Shown piece by piece: positions 51,916 to 61,483 of a stretch of DNA of 64,000 nt. Each line of letters begins with the position of its first letter. Positions within the stretch are counted from its first letter, which is position 1. The DNA lies in contig JBKEBQ010000035.1 in assembly GCA_047973225.1 (NCBI GenBank), positions 65,521 through 129,520 on the forward strand. The letters are read 5' to 3'. Below the pieces are notes generated by a model, which was given only the letters and a program-made list of their open reading frames with translations, was not told where the DNA came from and did not search any database. This stretch comes from JBKEBQ01 sp047973225 (lineage in GTDB: Bacteria > Bacillota_I > Bacilli_A > Erysipelotrichales > Erysipelotrichaceae). The position numbers and the translations under genes were made by a program.

Positions 51916-53622
51916 TTATTTACCAATTACTTCTTTTACATATGCTTGTACTTCTTCAGCGGTTCCCAGTGATAAACACTTTTCAGCCATCTTTTCCATT
52001 TCTTTTTTACTAAGCGATTGTACCATTTTTCTAGCTGATAAAATTGAAGTTGCACTCATAGAGAACTCATCCAAACCCAGTCCCAATAAAATTGCTACTG
52101 CGTTTGGTTCTCCTGCCATTTCACCACACATTCCAGCCCATTTTCCTTCTTTATGTGCACCATCTATCGTCATTTTTACTAGACGAAGAAGCGATGGATT
52201 ATATGGTTGGTATAAGTAAGAAACATGTTCACTCATACGATCTGCTGCCATCGAATATTGAATAAGATCGTTTGTTCCAATAGAAAAGAAATCAGCTTCT
52301 TTTGCGAATTGATCAGCCAACACTGCTGCTGCGGGAATTTCCACCATCATCCCTACTTCAATCGTATCACTTACCGCAACCCCTTCGCGAATAAGTTCTG
52401 CTTTTACATTATTAAATATTTCTTTGGCTTTTCTAAACTCGGCAATCGTTGCAATCATTGGAAACATAATACATAGCTTTCCATATACCGATGCACGACA
52501 TAGCGCACGTAATTGCGTTTCAAAAATATCTTTACGGTCCAAACATAGACGAATTGCTCGATATCCTAAAAAAGGATTCATTTCTTCAGGAAATGCAAAA
52601 TATGGCAGGGTTTTATCTCCTCCAATATCCAGTGTACGGACAACCACTTTTTTGCCATCCATGCCTTCCAATACAGTTTTATAAGCAATAAATTGTTCTT
52701 CTTCTGTTGGGAAATTTTGCGAGTCCATATACAAGAATTCTGTACGATACAACCCAACTCCTTCGCCTCCATTGTCCAACACACCTTTCACATCACTTGG
52801 CGTACCAATATTTCCCGCCAATTCTACATGATGACCATCTTGAGAAATAGATGGTTGATCCTTTAATACTTTTAATGCTTCTTTTTCTTCATTAAATGTC
52901 TCCAAACGCTTTGCATACTCTTGTTTTGTAGCCTCATCTGGATTTAAAATAACATCTCCTTCAATCGCATCAAGGATAACTTCATCCCCATCTTTCGCTG
53001 TTTGTAAAATTTCATTACAACCAACAACAGCTGGAATCTCCAAACTTCTTGCCATAATGGCAGAGTGTGATGTTCTTCCTCCTATTTGAGTAGCAAATCC
53101 TTTTGTATATTGTTTGTTCAATTGCGCCGTATCTGATGGCGTCAAATCATATGCGACAATGACTACTTCTTCATCAATCGTTGTTAAATCAGGAATTTTC
53201 AAACCTAATAAATTTGCTTTCAAACGCACTGTAACATCTTTAATATCAGCAGCACGTTCGCGCATATACGCATCTTCCATCGTTTCAAACATGCCGATAA
53301 ACATATTCGCAACACTCTCTGTCGCAAATTCTGCATTACAATTTTCTGCATTGATTTGTTGTTCAACAGCACCAATAAATTCAGGATCCTGCGCAACCAT
53401 TAAATGCGCATCAAATACTGCCAATTCTTCTGCTGATAAATTTTGCGCTGCTTTTTCTTTTACAAGCTCAATATCCTTAAGTGTTTGGGCAACTGCCTGT
53501 TTTAATTTTTCAATTTCCTCAGCTGGATTTGCATCCTTTTTTTCAATCTTCATTTCTGGCATTTCCAGTTTGTACACTTTTGCGATTGCATATCCACCTG
53601 ATGCTGCAATTCCTTTTAACAT
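51916..53622 (-). CDS. ptsI: PTS enzyme I
   Basis: Enzyme I transfers phosphate from PEP to HPr and powers all PTS permeases of the cell. The 568-residue length is normal. The active His is in 'GGRTSHSAIMARSLEIP' near residue 190, and the PEP-binding barrel has 'LYRTEFLYMD' and 'GMMVEIPAAA', ending with the conserved Cys in 'GMCGEMAG'. The ATG at 53622 follows AGGAGGAAACAACGT. The HPr gene ptsH is not adjacent, which is unusual. It would feed the two PTS loci described here. Confidence 0.96.
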   Translation of the reverse strand: MLKGIAASGGYAIAKVYKLEMPEMKIEKKDANPAEEIEKLKQAVAQTLKDIELVKEKAAQNLSAEELAVFDAHLMVAQDPEFIGAVEQQINAENCNAEFATESVANMFIGMFETMEDAYMRERAADIKDVTVRLKANLLGLKIPDLTTIDEEVVIVAYDLTPSDTAQLNKQYTKGFATQIGGRTSHSAIMARSLEIPAVVGCNEILQTAKDGDEVILDAIEGDVILNPDEATKQEYAKRLETFNEEKEALKVLKDQPSISQDGHHVELAGNIGTPSDVKGVLDNGGEGVGLYRTEFLYMDSQNFPTEEEQFIAYKTVLEGMDGKKVVVRTLDIGGDKTLPYFAFPEEMNPFLGYRAIRLCLDRKDIFETQLRALCRASVYGKLCIMFPMIATIAEFRKAKEIFNNVKAELIREGVAVSDTIEVGMMVEIPAAAVLADQFAKEADFFSIGTNDLIQYSMAADRMSEHVSYLYQPYNPSLLRLVKMTIDGAHKEGKWAGMCGEMAGEPNAVAILLGLGLDEFSMSATSILSARKMVQSLSKKEMEKMAEKCLSLGTAEEVQAYVKEVIGK

Positions 53623-53675
53623 ACGTTGTTTCCTCCTATAATCACTTTTACGTTCAATCACAATTATAACAAACA

Positions 53676-53996
53676 CTACCCGTATAAACAACCCAAAAAC
53701 GTATTCGCTACCGTCTGTAAAAGCATATGGTATTCCTCCTCATGGTAAAAAGCCAAATACCAATTCTCACGTGTATTTTTTAAATATTCATTTTTGATAA
53801 TCCTTATCTCTTCGTATGTCATTTTTTTCAGTGCTAGATCAACACTACTTTTTACTTCCAAATATTTATATAAAGCACTTGATTCTTCAACAACAAATCC
53901 CCCGTGTAATCGCATTTGAATTTCACAGTTTCGATACATAAACCCAATTCTTGTTAGTAATGTTTGTTTTTTCTCCCAGTCCATATCTTCATACAT
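53676..53996 (-). CDS. small cytoplasmic protein, unknown
   Basis: This 106-residue, mainly helical protein is not one I recognise. It has 'MDWEKKQTLLTRIGFMYRNCEIQMRLHGGFV' at the start and no TM segment. The ATG at 53996 lies six bases after AGGTG; a GTG three codons upstream overlaps that site. It lies upstream of ptsI in the same direction with a 53-base gap. Confidence 0.5.
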   Translation of the reverse strand: MYEDMDWEKKQTLLTRIGFMYRNCEIQMRLHGGFVVEESSALYKYLEVKSSVDLALKKMTYEEIRIIKNEYLKNTRENWYLAFYHEEEYHMLLQTVANTFLGCLYG

Positions 53997-54039
53997 ATAT
54001 ATCACCTAATATCTTATAGTCGTAAACATAAAAAAAACC

Positions 54040-54070
54040 TAAAAAGAGATGAGCACTTGCCCATCTCTTT
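54040..54070 (-). terminator. terminator of the phosphofructokinase gene
   Basis: AAAGAGATG pairs with CATCTCTTT across a 10-base loop, followed by T's on the minus strand. Confidence 0.8.
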
Positions 54071-54091
54071 CGTTGTTATTCATAATTTTAA

Positions 54092-55294
54092 TTATCGCAT
54101 ATGGAATGGTATTACATACGCAGGTACACCATTTTCCATCACTAAGTTAGGTTCCCCTTGAATCAGTGGCGTAAAATATGCATATGCTTCTTTTGTAAGA
54201 CCTTGATAGTCATCCAAAATCCATGCACTTGGAATATTTTTAACATGATTCGCAAATTCATTTGCTGGTCCGGCAATATATTCTACATCATATTCTGCTC
54301 CAGGTTTTCTAATAACACCCACAACTTGTCCTGTGAAATCTTTGTTTGCACTACGGAAGTGTCCACTCATTCCTAATTTAAATGCTTCATCCACATCTAC
54401 ATAAGATTGTAAATAGTTTGCACAGCGTTGTGCAGTACTTAAATCTTGTACTTTAGCACGTGGTGCAATACCTTCTTCCAAAATAATTTCTTTTAGTGCA
54501 TTTCCCGCACCACCTAAAACAGCATGACCAAATCCATCATTTTTAGCATTTGCTGCTGCCAAGTATGTTCCATCAGCATAATGAGCGCCTTCACTAACAA
54601 CAATATAACATTTTCCCTTTTTCGCCATACACAATCTCACTTGTTCGACAAATTTCGTACGATCAAAAGCAACTTCTGGTAATACCAAAAGATCCACTTT
54701 ATCACTAATAACCGAAGATCCTGCAAGCCAGCCCGCATCTCTTCCCATTGTTTCAAGAATAAACACTTCCTCACGCGTGTAGACGTTATAGTCCAGCCAA
54801 GTACTTGTTACAACTGCATTTACAAATTTAGCGGCAGAAGCAAAGCCTGGGCAGTGATCTGTCACCATTAAATCGTTATCTACGGTTTTAGGAATTCCCA
54901 CAAAGCGTTTCGCAATGTTGTTTTTCTTTGCCCATTGACTTAAAGCATCAACCGTATCCATTGAATCATTTCCACCAATATAAAATAATACTTCAATATT
55001 AAATTTGTCCATAATTTGAACCAATCTTTTATAATCCGTATCATCATCTCTTTTTAACTTATACCGACAAGAGCCTAACGCAGATGATGGCGTTTGTCTT
55101 AATACTTTATTTTCCAATTCACTCATATTTGTTAAGTCATATAATCTTCCTTCTAAAATCCCTTCAATTCCATTCAATCCTCCATATACTGTTTCATATA
55201 CGGGGTTTAATTGATTGGCCTTAACCACACCTGCTAATGATGCGTTAATTACGGTTGTTGGTCCTCCCGATTGTGCAACTAAACAATTTGCCAT
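54092..55294 (-). CDS. pfp: 6-phosphofructokinase, probably pyrophosphate-dependent
   Basis: This 400-residue enzyme phosphorylates fructose 6-phosphate. The phosphoryl-donor loop reads 'YIGGNDSMDT' near residue 102, with Asp where ATP-dependent enzymes have Gly, and 'GIPKTVDNDL' follows. The Asp and Lys in these motifs are characteristic of PPi-dependent or group III enzymes. The length (400, not 320) fits that group. The ATG at 55294 gives the normal start MANCLVAQSGGPT; AGGAGG lies upstream. PPi use is inferred from motifs only. Confidence 0.88.
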   Translation of the reverse strand: MANCLVAQSGGPTTVINASLAGVVKANQLNPVYETVYGGLNGIEGILEGRLYDLTNMSELENKVLRQTPSSALGSCRYKLKRDDDTDYKRLVQIMDKFNIEVLFYIGGNDSMDTVDALSQWAKKNNIAKRFVGIPKTVDNDLMVTDHCPGFASAAKFVNAVVTSTWLDYNVYTREEVFILETMGRDAGWLAGSSVISDKVDLLVLPEVAFDRTKFVEQVRLCMAKKGKCYIVVSEGAHYADGTYLAAANAKNDGFGHAVLGGAGNALKEIILEEGIAPRAKVQDLSTAQRCANYLQSYVDVDEAFKLGMSGHFRSANKDFTGQVVGVIRKPGAEYDVEYIAGPANEFANHVKNIPSAWILDDYQGLTKEAYAYFTPLIQGEPNLVMENGVPAYVIPFHMR

Positions 55295-55417
55295 ACTATA
55301 CATTCCTCCTATAATTTTGTACGTTTGTATTCTATCATTTATCCTTGTTTTTTTCAATCACCAAGAAATATAAATGTCACACTTTACAATTACTTTATAA
55401 TTCGTTATCGTAAATAT

Positions 55418-56011
55418 ATGAAAAAATTTAAATCCTACACACCCTCCAATGCAATCGAAAGCTTCTTTTTTATTTCGCTCGTCATAGTCATTCCCCTATC
55501 CACATTATTTCTTTGTGCGCAAGCCGATCTGCTTTTTAAAAACCTTACATACGTCGCTAACCAAAACACTTTTCGTTTCATTTTTTTTGTTTGGGGCGTA
55601 TTCATTGTTTCCATTTTTTTTGCCGCTTGTCTTTATACATTATGGTTATTGAACAACATTAACACACAGGACTGTCTATTACTTCTATGCTTTTTCATAA
55701 GCGCCCTTATATCACTTTTTTCGCCATATAAGAAAGAACCTTCACTAATGAATCAGATTCATATTTTGACTTCCGTCTTAACCTGTATTTTTTTTGGATG
55801 GTTTTTATTTCATCTACTTATTCGCACTAAACAAAAAGCACCTCTTATATTTTTTAAGCAATTACAACTTCTACAAATTGCTTGTTTCTTATTTTTGTTT
55901 CTATTACTGCTCATTGGCGATATCTCCAGCGCTTTAGAAGGAAGCGCCTTATGTTTTTGTAGTATATATTTATATTTCACAATCATTTCACTTAACCCCA
56001 TAAAAACTTAA
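55418..56011 (+). CDS. membrane protein, unknown
   Basis: This 197-residue protein has about five or six hydrophobic segments and few charges. I do not recognise the family. I chose the ATG at 55418 because the upstream part of the frame overlaps the promoter region of the divergent phosphofructokinase gene. No good ribosome site is visible, and a TATAAT box at about 55396 is very close. It is followed by rnhC on the same strand. Confidence 0.5.
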   Translation: MKKFKSYTPSNAIESFFFISLVIVIPLSTLFLCAQADLLFKNLTYVANQNTFRFIFFVWGVFIVSIFFAACLYTLWLLNNINTQDCLLLLCFFISALISLFSPYKKEPSLMNQIHILTSVLTCIFFGWFLFHLLIRTKQKAPLIFFKQLQLLQIACFLFLFLLLLIGDISSALEGSALCFCSIYLYFTIISLNPIKT

Positions 56012-56094
56012 GTCTTTGTTTTGGCAAACATTAAAATATGAATTTCTACAACCCATTCTGCGGTATCTATGATAAAATACATAAGAGGTACCTT

Positions 56095-56964
56095 ATGACG
56101 ATTACAAAAGTGTATACAAAAAAACAAATTGAAAAATTATATGCATCACTTTCAAAAAAAGGTGAAATCAAAAAAACGCCTCCTTATGCACTATTTCAGA
56201 TTAAAATGAGCGACTGTAGTATTACTGCATATGCCTCTTTAAAAGTCTTATTTCAAGGAGAAGGGGCTGCGTTTTATGCTAGTATCCAAAAAGAAGCGCA
56301 AGTACGTCCCACACCAATCGCACAATATCCACAAGCTGGTAGTGATGAAGTTGGTACTGGTGATTATTTTGGTCCGGTCGTTGTTTGTGCTACCTACATC
56401 GAAGAAAAAAACCTCTCTTTCTTGCGGGAATTGCATATTCAAGATTCTAAACAAATTTGTGATAATGATATTTTACGTATTGCTCCACAATTGATAAATA
56501 CAATTCCCTATTCGATTTTGATACTACAAAATGAGAAATATAATCAAATTCATCCAACAAATAATATGAACCAAATCAAAGCAAAATTGCATAATCAATC
56601 TTTTCTTAATCTCCAAACAAAATATAAATTACAACTAGATACCATTTATGTTGATCAATTTACGTCACCTTCTAGCTATTTCAAATACTTGCAAAACGAA
56701 AAAAAGGTGATACGAAACATTCATTTTGAAACCAAAGCGGAGGATAAATATAGCAGCGTTGCTTGTGCTTCCATTATTGCTCGCTATCATTTTTTACAAA
56801 CGTTAGATAAAATGGAACAGCATTTTGGCTTTACTTTCCCTAAAGGCGCTGGAAAAAACGTTGACATCGCTGCTAAGATTTTTTTCGACACTTTTGGCGA
56901 AACAGCATTAAAAAAAGTCTGTAAACTTCACTTTGCCAACACACACAAAATGAAACTTTTATAA
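56095..56964 (+). CDS. rnhC: ribonuclease HIII
   Basis: RNase HIII removes RNA from RNA-DNA hybrids. The 289-residue protein has an N-terminal TBP-like domain (about 1-80) and a catalytic domain starting 'AGSDEVGTGDYFGPVVV', where the D-E pair is the active site; 'FETKAEDKYSSVACASIIAR' follows. The ATG at 56095 is preceded by AGAGG; upstream codons are not coding. Confidence 0.95.
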   Translation: MTITKVYTKKQIEKLYASLSKKGEIKKTPPYALFQIKMSDCSITAYASLKVLFQGEGAAFYASIQKEAQVRPTPIAQYPQAGSDEVGTGDYFGPVVVCATYIEEKNLSFLRELHIQDSKQICDNDILRIAPQLINTIPYSILILQNEKYNQIHPTNNMNQIKAKLHNQSFLNLQTKYKLQLDTIYVDQFTSPSSYFKYLQNEKKVIRNIHFETKAEDKYSSVACASIIARYHFLQTLDKMEQHFGFTFPKGAGKNVDIAAKIFFDTFGETALKKVCKLHFANTHKMKLL

Positions 56965-57200
56965 TTGTTTATTCACAAATAATAACCGTTGTATGTAAAG
57001 GTTAAATTAAAATAAAAAGTATTTTCATTGCGTTATATAAAAAAAATGAAATTCTTTTTTTTTAGAATAGTCCAAGATGTGGGGAACACGCTATGCAAAA
57101 TAGTAGAAACTTTTTCCTCTCCACCATTTTTGACAGTTCCATTTTTTTATATAATTTCATTTTCTAAAATAACATTTCGCTAATCCGCCTATTCACCGCT

Positions 57201-59036
57201 TCATTCCATATGCTCACTGTATTCTTCCCATAATTTCATCAACTTAGAAATCTCCATATGCAAATCATCGATCTGCATATCCAATACTTCCATTTTTTTA
57301 TGGTCATGATAGTATTCTGGTTCAAAGCGAAGTTCTCGCAATGATGCCATTTTTTTTTCACATGTATGAATTTTACTTTCCAATTTTGAAACTTCTTTTC
57401 CATAATTTATATTGCGCGGCTTGCTTTTGGTTTGTAATTTTTCTTGCGTATGATTCTGTTCTTTTTGTTTCAGCTCGTGATAAGAAAGTGGATGATATAT
57501 TGCTTGATGATCCTTTATTTCTAAAATTCCGTTTGCGATTTTAGAAATAAAATAACGATCGTGTGATACAAATAGCATGGTTCCATCATAGTTCAACAAG
57601 CTCTCTTCTAAGGCTTCTTTACCCAAAATATCCAAGTGATTGGTAGGTTCGTCCAACAATAAGAAATTCGCTTGTTGTAACATCAAATCAACAAAAGCCA
57701 AACGTACCTTTTCACCACCACTCAATACCTGTACGTCTTTTAAGACTTCATCTCCTTGAAATAAAAACGCACCCAAAGCACTTCGGACTTCACTGCGATG
57801 CAAATGTGGATATGCATTCCAAATCGTTTCTAGTACCGTTTCATTTGTATTGAACTGTGCGTGTTCTTGATCAAAATAACCACACTCTACTTGATGTCCC
57901 AGCATAAAGGAACCCGATAGTGGTTTCAATTCAGCCATTAACGTTTTCAAAAAAGTTGACTTCCCTGATCCATTTTCTCCCATAATCGCAATTCGTTGCC
58001 CGCGCAAAACTTCTAAATTTATCGTACATAAAGATGTTTCATACCCAATCCTTAAATCCTTCACTTGCAGCACTTGTTTGCCACCCTTAATACGCGACTT
58101 GAAGGATGCATGAAATGTTTTTTCGTCGATTTTTTTCTTTTCGATTCGCACTATTTTATCGAGTGATTTTAACTTAGATTGCACCATCTTCGCTTTGCTG
58201 GATTTATAACGAAATCGTTCTATTAAATCCTCTGTTTTTTTGATTTCTTCTTGTTGACGCCGATAAGCACTACGATGTTTTTCTATTTCCTGTTTTTTCA
58301 TCTCCACAAAATGAGAATAATTACCAACATATTTTTGTATTTTAGAAAACTCTATTTCATAGATTATATTCGCAATTTCATCTAAAAATGTTCGATCGTG
58401 AGAAACCAAAACAACTGCTTTTGGATATCGTTTCACATACGTTTCTAACCATTTGATGGTATCGATATCCAAGTGATTTGTTGGCTCATCCAAAAGCAAT
58501 ATATCTGGTTTACTAAGTAATAACTTAACAAAGGCTAATCTTGTCTTCTGCCCACCAGAGAATTCGTTCACCTGTTTTTGTAAATCTTCCATTGCAAAAC
58601 CAAACTTTGTGAAAATGGTATGAATTTCATTTTTATATGTATAGCCGCCCAAACGCTCATGTTCTTGCAACAATTTTCCATATAAATGCAAAACTTCTTC
58701 ACTTGTATCTTGCTGCATTTGCACACTAAGGTCTTGAAGTTTTTGTTCATTTTCATGAAGGCGCCCAAAAAGTTGTTCAAACTCTTCCTCTACGCTATGG
58801 TTTTCGCTGAAAAAAGTGGTTTGTGCTAAATACCCGATACTTATGTTTTTATCTTTATGGATAACACCTTTATCTAAACTTTCCGTTTCGGCAATAATTT
58901 TAAGCAAAGTCGATTTTCCACAACCATTCCTTCCCACAATCGCAATGCGTTCTTTATCCTTTACTTCAAAGGTAATGTTGTCCAAAACATCTTGCGCCCC
59001 AAACGCTTTATATCCTTTACTAATTTGGTAACGCAT
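57201..59036 (-). CDS. ABC-F family ATPase
   Basis: This 611-residue protein has two ATPase domains without TM segments. The Walker A motifs are GRNGCGKST (about 36-44) and GENGSGKST (about 354-362), each with an LSGG-type signature and 'LLLDEPTNHLDI'. A charged linker lies between them, and a C-terminal coiled coil follows (about 535-611). ABC-F proteins act on ribosomes as translation factors or antibiotic-protection proteins. It starts directly after the upstream amidase-like gene stop (TAAATG) and ends the licD operon. Confidence 0.93.
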   Translation of the reverse strand: MRYQISKGYKAFGAQDVLDNITFEVKDKERIAIVGRNGCGKSTLLKIIAETESLDKGVIHKDKNISIGYLAQTTFFSENHSVEEEFEQLFGRLHENEQKLQDLSVQMQQDTSEEVLHLYGKLLQEHERLGGYTYKNEIHTIFTKFGFAMEDLQKQVNEFSGGQKTRLAFVKLLLSKPDILLLDEPTNHLDIDTIKWLETYVKRYPKAVVLVSHDRTFLDEIANIIYEIEFSKIQKYVGNYSHFVEMKKQEIEKHRSAYRRQQEEIKKTEDLIERFRYKSSKAKMVQSKLKSLDKIVRIEKKKIDEKTFHASFKSRIKGGKQVLQVKDLRIGYETSLCTINLEVLRGQRIAIMGENGSGKSTFLKTLMAELKPLSGSFMLGHQVECGYFDQEHAQFNTNETVLETIWNAYPHLHRSEVRSALGAFLFQGDEVLKDVQVLSGGEKVRLAFVDLMLQQANFLLLDEPTNHLDILGKEALEESLLNYDGTMLFVSHDRYFISKIANGILEIKDHQAIYHPLSYHELKQKEQNHTQEKLQTKSKPRNINYGKEVSKLESKIHTCEKKMASLRELRFEPEYYHDHKKMEVLDMQIDDLHMEISKLMKLWEEYSEHME

Positions 59037-60353
59037 TTATGTATCTCCTACTTTCAAATAAGAAAGCAAAGAGGTAGCAATCGATGACATCATATCCTGA
59101 CTATGCTTCTTCCACATATTTGCGTCACTTGTATTAGAAACATACCCTAAATTGATGCTAATCGATTGCATTCCATATAAGTTGTCTTTCGCAAATGCTG
59201 CAGTTCCAGCTTTTGTGTTTTTAGAATACATCCCTGCCTGTGTCGCCTTTCCGCCCGATTCACGAATCGTAATATCATTATCATAGACAGCCCTTCCATC
59301 TAGCTCGCTTTCGTATAAAAGGGATTGAATCACCCCTGGGCTGTCGCCCACTCCCATATGAATCGTACTGGGATGAACGGCTACTTTTTTAATTAAATCA
59401 AACATCATTTTATCTGCTAATATTTTACTAGCATGCGCTGAATAATAGACATCCATACCTCTAAAGTTTGGTGATTCTTCTGCCTCTTCAAAACGCAAAT
59501 TTATATACATTTTTGCATTGCCCTTATATGCTTTTGCCAATTTCCCTTCACTACCATAGGTATTTACAACTTCACTCTTATCACGAAGAATTAAAACCTT
59601 TAATCCCTTTGCTTCCAATTCTTTTTTCAACAACACGGCAGCTTTATATGTTTCTGTTGCTTCAACCAATCCATTGCCACTATTTCCCTTACTTGCAGTA
59701 TATGTAAAATCGGTATCATTTCCAGAAGGATCAATTGCAATATCATACTCATCTGTTGCAAGTGTTGTGTTTTTCACTTCTATAAAAACATACCCTTTGT
59801 CTAAAGATTTATTATAATCATCAAGGATATCTTGATTCGATAACACTTTGATACGTTTATTATTGTTATTTCGTGTAATTGTCTTAATGCTACTTTCAAA
59901 TGGAATATTCGAAAATACGCGTTTCTGTTTTAAATCTTCTACAACGTAAACTTCATAATACCCAATCGATAAATCACCTAGTTTTATTTTTTGATCTACG
60001 CCTTTCCCAATAACATTCGCATACTCTTCGCCATCACATAAATTTTTTAAAATAAGTGTCTTTCCCGTAATTTTGTCATCATTCGCATCCCCTGTGTAGG
60101 GTGTAGAATACACTCCAAGATGTTCTCCATAAAATAGATGATCTTGCATTTCAAATGTATCTTTATAATTTTTATGCAATGTATTCACTGTTTTATCTTT
60201 ACTAAAATCACATATCTGAAACTTTTTAGCTTCAATTTGTTGCTTTTGGTGAATGTTCAACACAAGATATCCAACACAAAAAAACAACACAAAAAAAGGA
60301 ATGGCGATTTTATATTTTAATTTTAATTTTTTTTGTCGTGGTGTATATCTCAT
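59037..60353 (-). CDS. amidase_3-like envelope protein without zinc ligands
   Basis: This 438-residue protein has an N-terminal TM anchor (about 12-31), an unknown extracytoplasmic region, and a C-terminal part (about 215-438) with the fold pattern of N-acetylmuramoyl-L-alanine amidases. The catalytic positions have changed. 'IAIDPSGND' replaces IxIDPGHGG, so the first His is lost. 'MYINLRFEE' replaces FxSIHxN, so the second His is lost. 'ISINLGYVSN' replaces the ExGFxSN segment, so the catalytic Glu is lost. Only the middle Glu (LVEATETY) remains. It is likely a glycan-binding or regulatory pseudoenzyme. It lies between licD and the ABC-F gene. Confidence 0.8.
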   Translation of the reverse strand: MRYTPRQKKLKLKYKIAIPFFVLFFCVGYLVLNIHQKQQIEAKKFQICDFSKDKTVNTLHKNYKDTFEMQDHLFYGEHLGVYSTPYTGDANDDKITGKTLILKNLCDGEEYANVIGKGVDQKIKLGDLSIGYYEVYVVEDLKQKRVFSNIPFESSIKTITRNNNNKRIKVLSNQDILDDYNKSLDKGYVFIEVKNTTLATDEYDIAIDPSGNDTDFTYTASKGNSGNGLVEATETYKAAVLLKKELEAKGLKVLILRDKSEVVNTYGSEGKLAKAYKGNAKMYINLRFEEAEESPNFRGMDVYYSAHASKILADKMMFDLIKKVAVHPSTIHMGVGDSPGVIQSLLYESELDGRAVYDNDITIRESGGKATQAGMYSKNTKAGTAAFAKDNLYGMQSISINLGYVSNTSDANMWKKHSQDMMSSIATSLLSYLKVGDT

Positions 60354-60376
60354 ACATTTCCTTTCCTATCTACTTA

Positions 60377-61192
60377 TTATAGGTCTATGTCTTTCATATG
60401 TTTTGGTTGTTGCATATGCAATGGTGGATACTTCATGTGGTTTGGTGATATTTCCACATCCAAAAGTACTTTAGGACGTCTTGGTATCGGCAATAGGGTA
60501 TCTTCAAACGTATGGTATTGAACTGGAAAAAGATCTTCTTTCTTGCATACAACAGGATGAAAAGGCGAACTGAATACCCAAGACAAATCATAGCCAACAA
60601 GACTAGAATGCTGATTTTTTTTCGAATAGTTTCTAGCATATTGCAAGAAATGTTTTTTTAAACGCGTTGGTTTTATCCCTATGTTTTCCAATAGCGTAAT
60701 TACGCCCAGATAAGGATAACACCATAAACGATGTACTACATCGTTCAACTTATTCTCGCTAATGTAATCCACAATAAACACATCAAGGAATACACCATCA
60801 CCGTCTGTACAACGATTTTTCAGTAAAAAATTTACCTCTTCACAATACGTTCCTCGTTTTCGAAATTTCATAGCGGGAATAAAGACATTATATTCTTTAT
60901 GCGTATCAAAACATTGGATATAATATTTATTGCTGTCTAACTCTTTTTTTGCAACCTCTAAAAAACGCAAATAATCTTGATACAACATACCAACATCACA
61001 ATCATCATCCCATGGAATAAAACCATTATGGCGTACTGCACCCAAACAAGATCCGCCAGTTAAAAAATAAGGGATATTATGTTTTTTACATAACTTATCA
61101 AAGTCTTTCAACATTTCTAATAGAACCAATTGCAATGCTCGTACCGTAATTACACTTCCATCTGTTTTTGTTTTTAATATATAGTTTTCCAT
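60377..61192 (-). CDS. LicD family phosphotransferase
   Basis: This 271-residue protein has the LicD nucleotidyl/phosphocholine transferase core: 'YFLTGGSCLGAVRHNGFIPWDDDCDVGM' near residues 42-69, with the catalytic Asp pair. LicD enzymes attach phosphocholine or similar groups to teichoic acids or surface glycans. It is the first gene of the licD - amidase-like - ABC-F operon. A likely promoter (CTTAAA, 17 bases, TATAAT) lies just upstream. Confidence 0.9.
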   Translation of the reverse strand: MENYILKTKTDGSVITVRALQLVLLEMLKDFDKLCKKHNIPYFLTGGSCLGAVRHNGFIPWDDDCDVGMLYQDYLRFLEVAKKELDSNKYYIQCFDTHKEYNVFIPAMKFRKRGTYCEEVNFLLKNRCTDGDGVFLDVFIVDYISENKLNDVVHRLWCYPYLGVITLLENIGIKPTRLKKHFLQYARNYSKKNQHSSLVGYDLSWVFSSPFHPVVCKKEDLFPVQYHTFEDTLLPIPRRPKVLLDVEISPNHMKYPPLHMQQPKHMKDIDL

Positions 61193-61304
61193 TTCATCAC
61201 CTTTGTTTTATTATATCATTTTTTCAAATGAATTTAAGGAAAAGTTTAATTCCTTTATGTAACCCTTACCATTAACAAAAAACATCTAAATTCGCATTCC
61301 TGTA

Positions 61305-61333
61305 TTGACGAATCAAAAGAAAATTCATATACT
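61305..61333 (+). promoter_or_regulatory. promoter of the guanine riboswitch leader
   Basis: TTGACG and TATACT are separated by 17 bases on the plus strand, just before the riboswitch. Confidence 0.75.
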
Positions 61334-61345
61334 TATTTTGTGATG

Positions 61346-61417
61346 TTCTTCAATATAATGGTCTAAATATGGTAGCCAGTGTCTACAAATCACCGTAAAT
61401 GATTTACTATCGAGGAA
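61346..61417 (+). promoter_or_regulatory. purine (guanine) riboswitch
   Basis: The core matches the xpt guanine riboswitch almost position by position: ATATAAT, then TATGG in P2, GTGTCTAC in J2/3, CACCGTAAATG in L3/P3 and ACTATC in J3/1. P1 pairs TTCTTC with GAGGAA; P3 pairs AAATCA with TGATTT. The specificity base in J3/1 is C, so guanine or hypoxanthine is the likely ligand. The J2/3 position that is normally U (U48) is G. The downstream segment to 61483 could form a TAGAAT/ATTCTA stem that alters access to the start. Confidence 0.9.
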
Positions 61418-61483
61418 TAGAATTCTTTTGGGATTTTATTCTAAGGTTACTTGAAAAAATCGCAGAAAGAGGAAAAGAATAAA

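Noticed and set aside
57020..57180. Inverted AAAATGAAATT / AATTTCATTTT arms about 110 bases apart
   Set aside because: Considered as a miniature transposon, but the arms are short and AT-rich and no target-site duplication is evident. Apart from this I see nothing in the rnhC to ABC-F gap.
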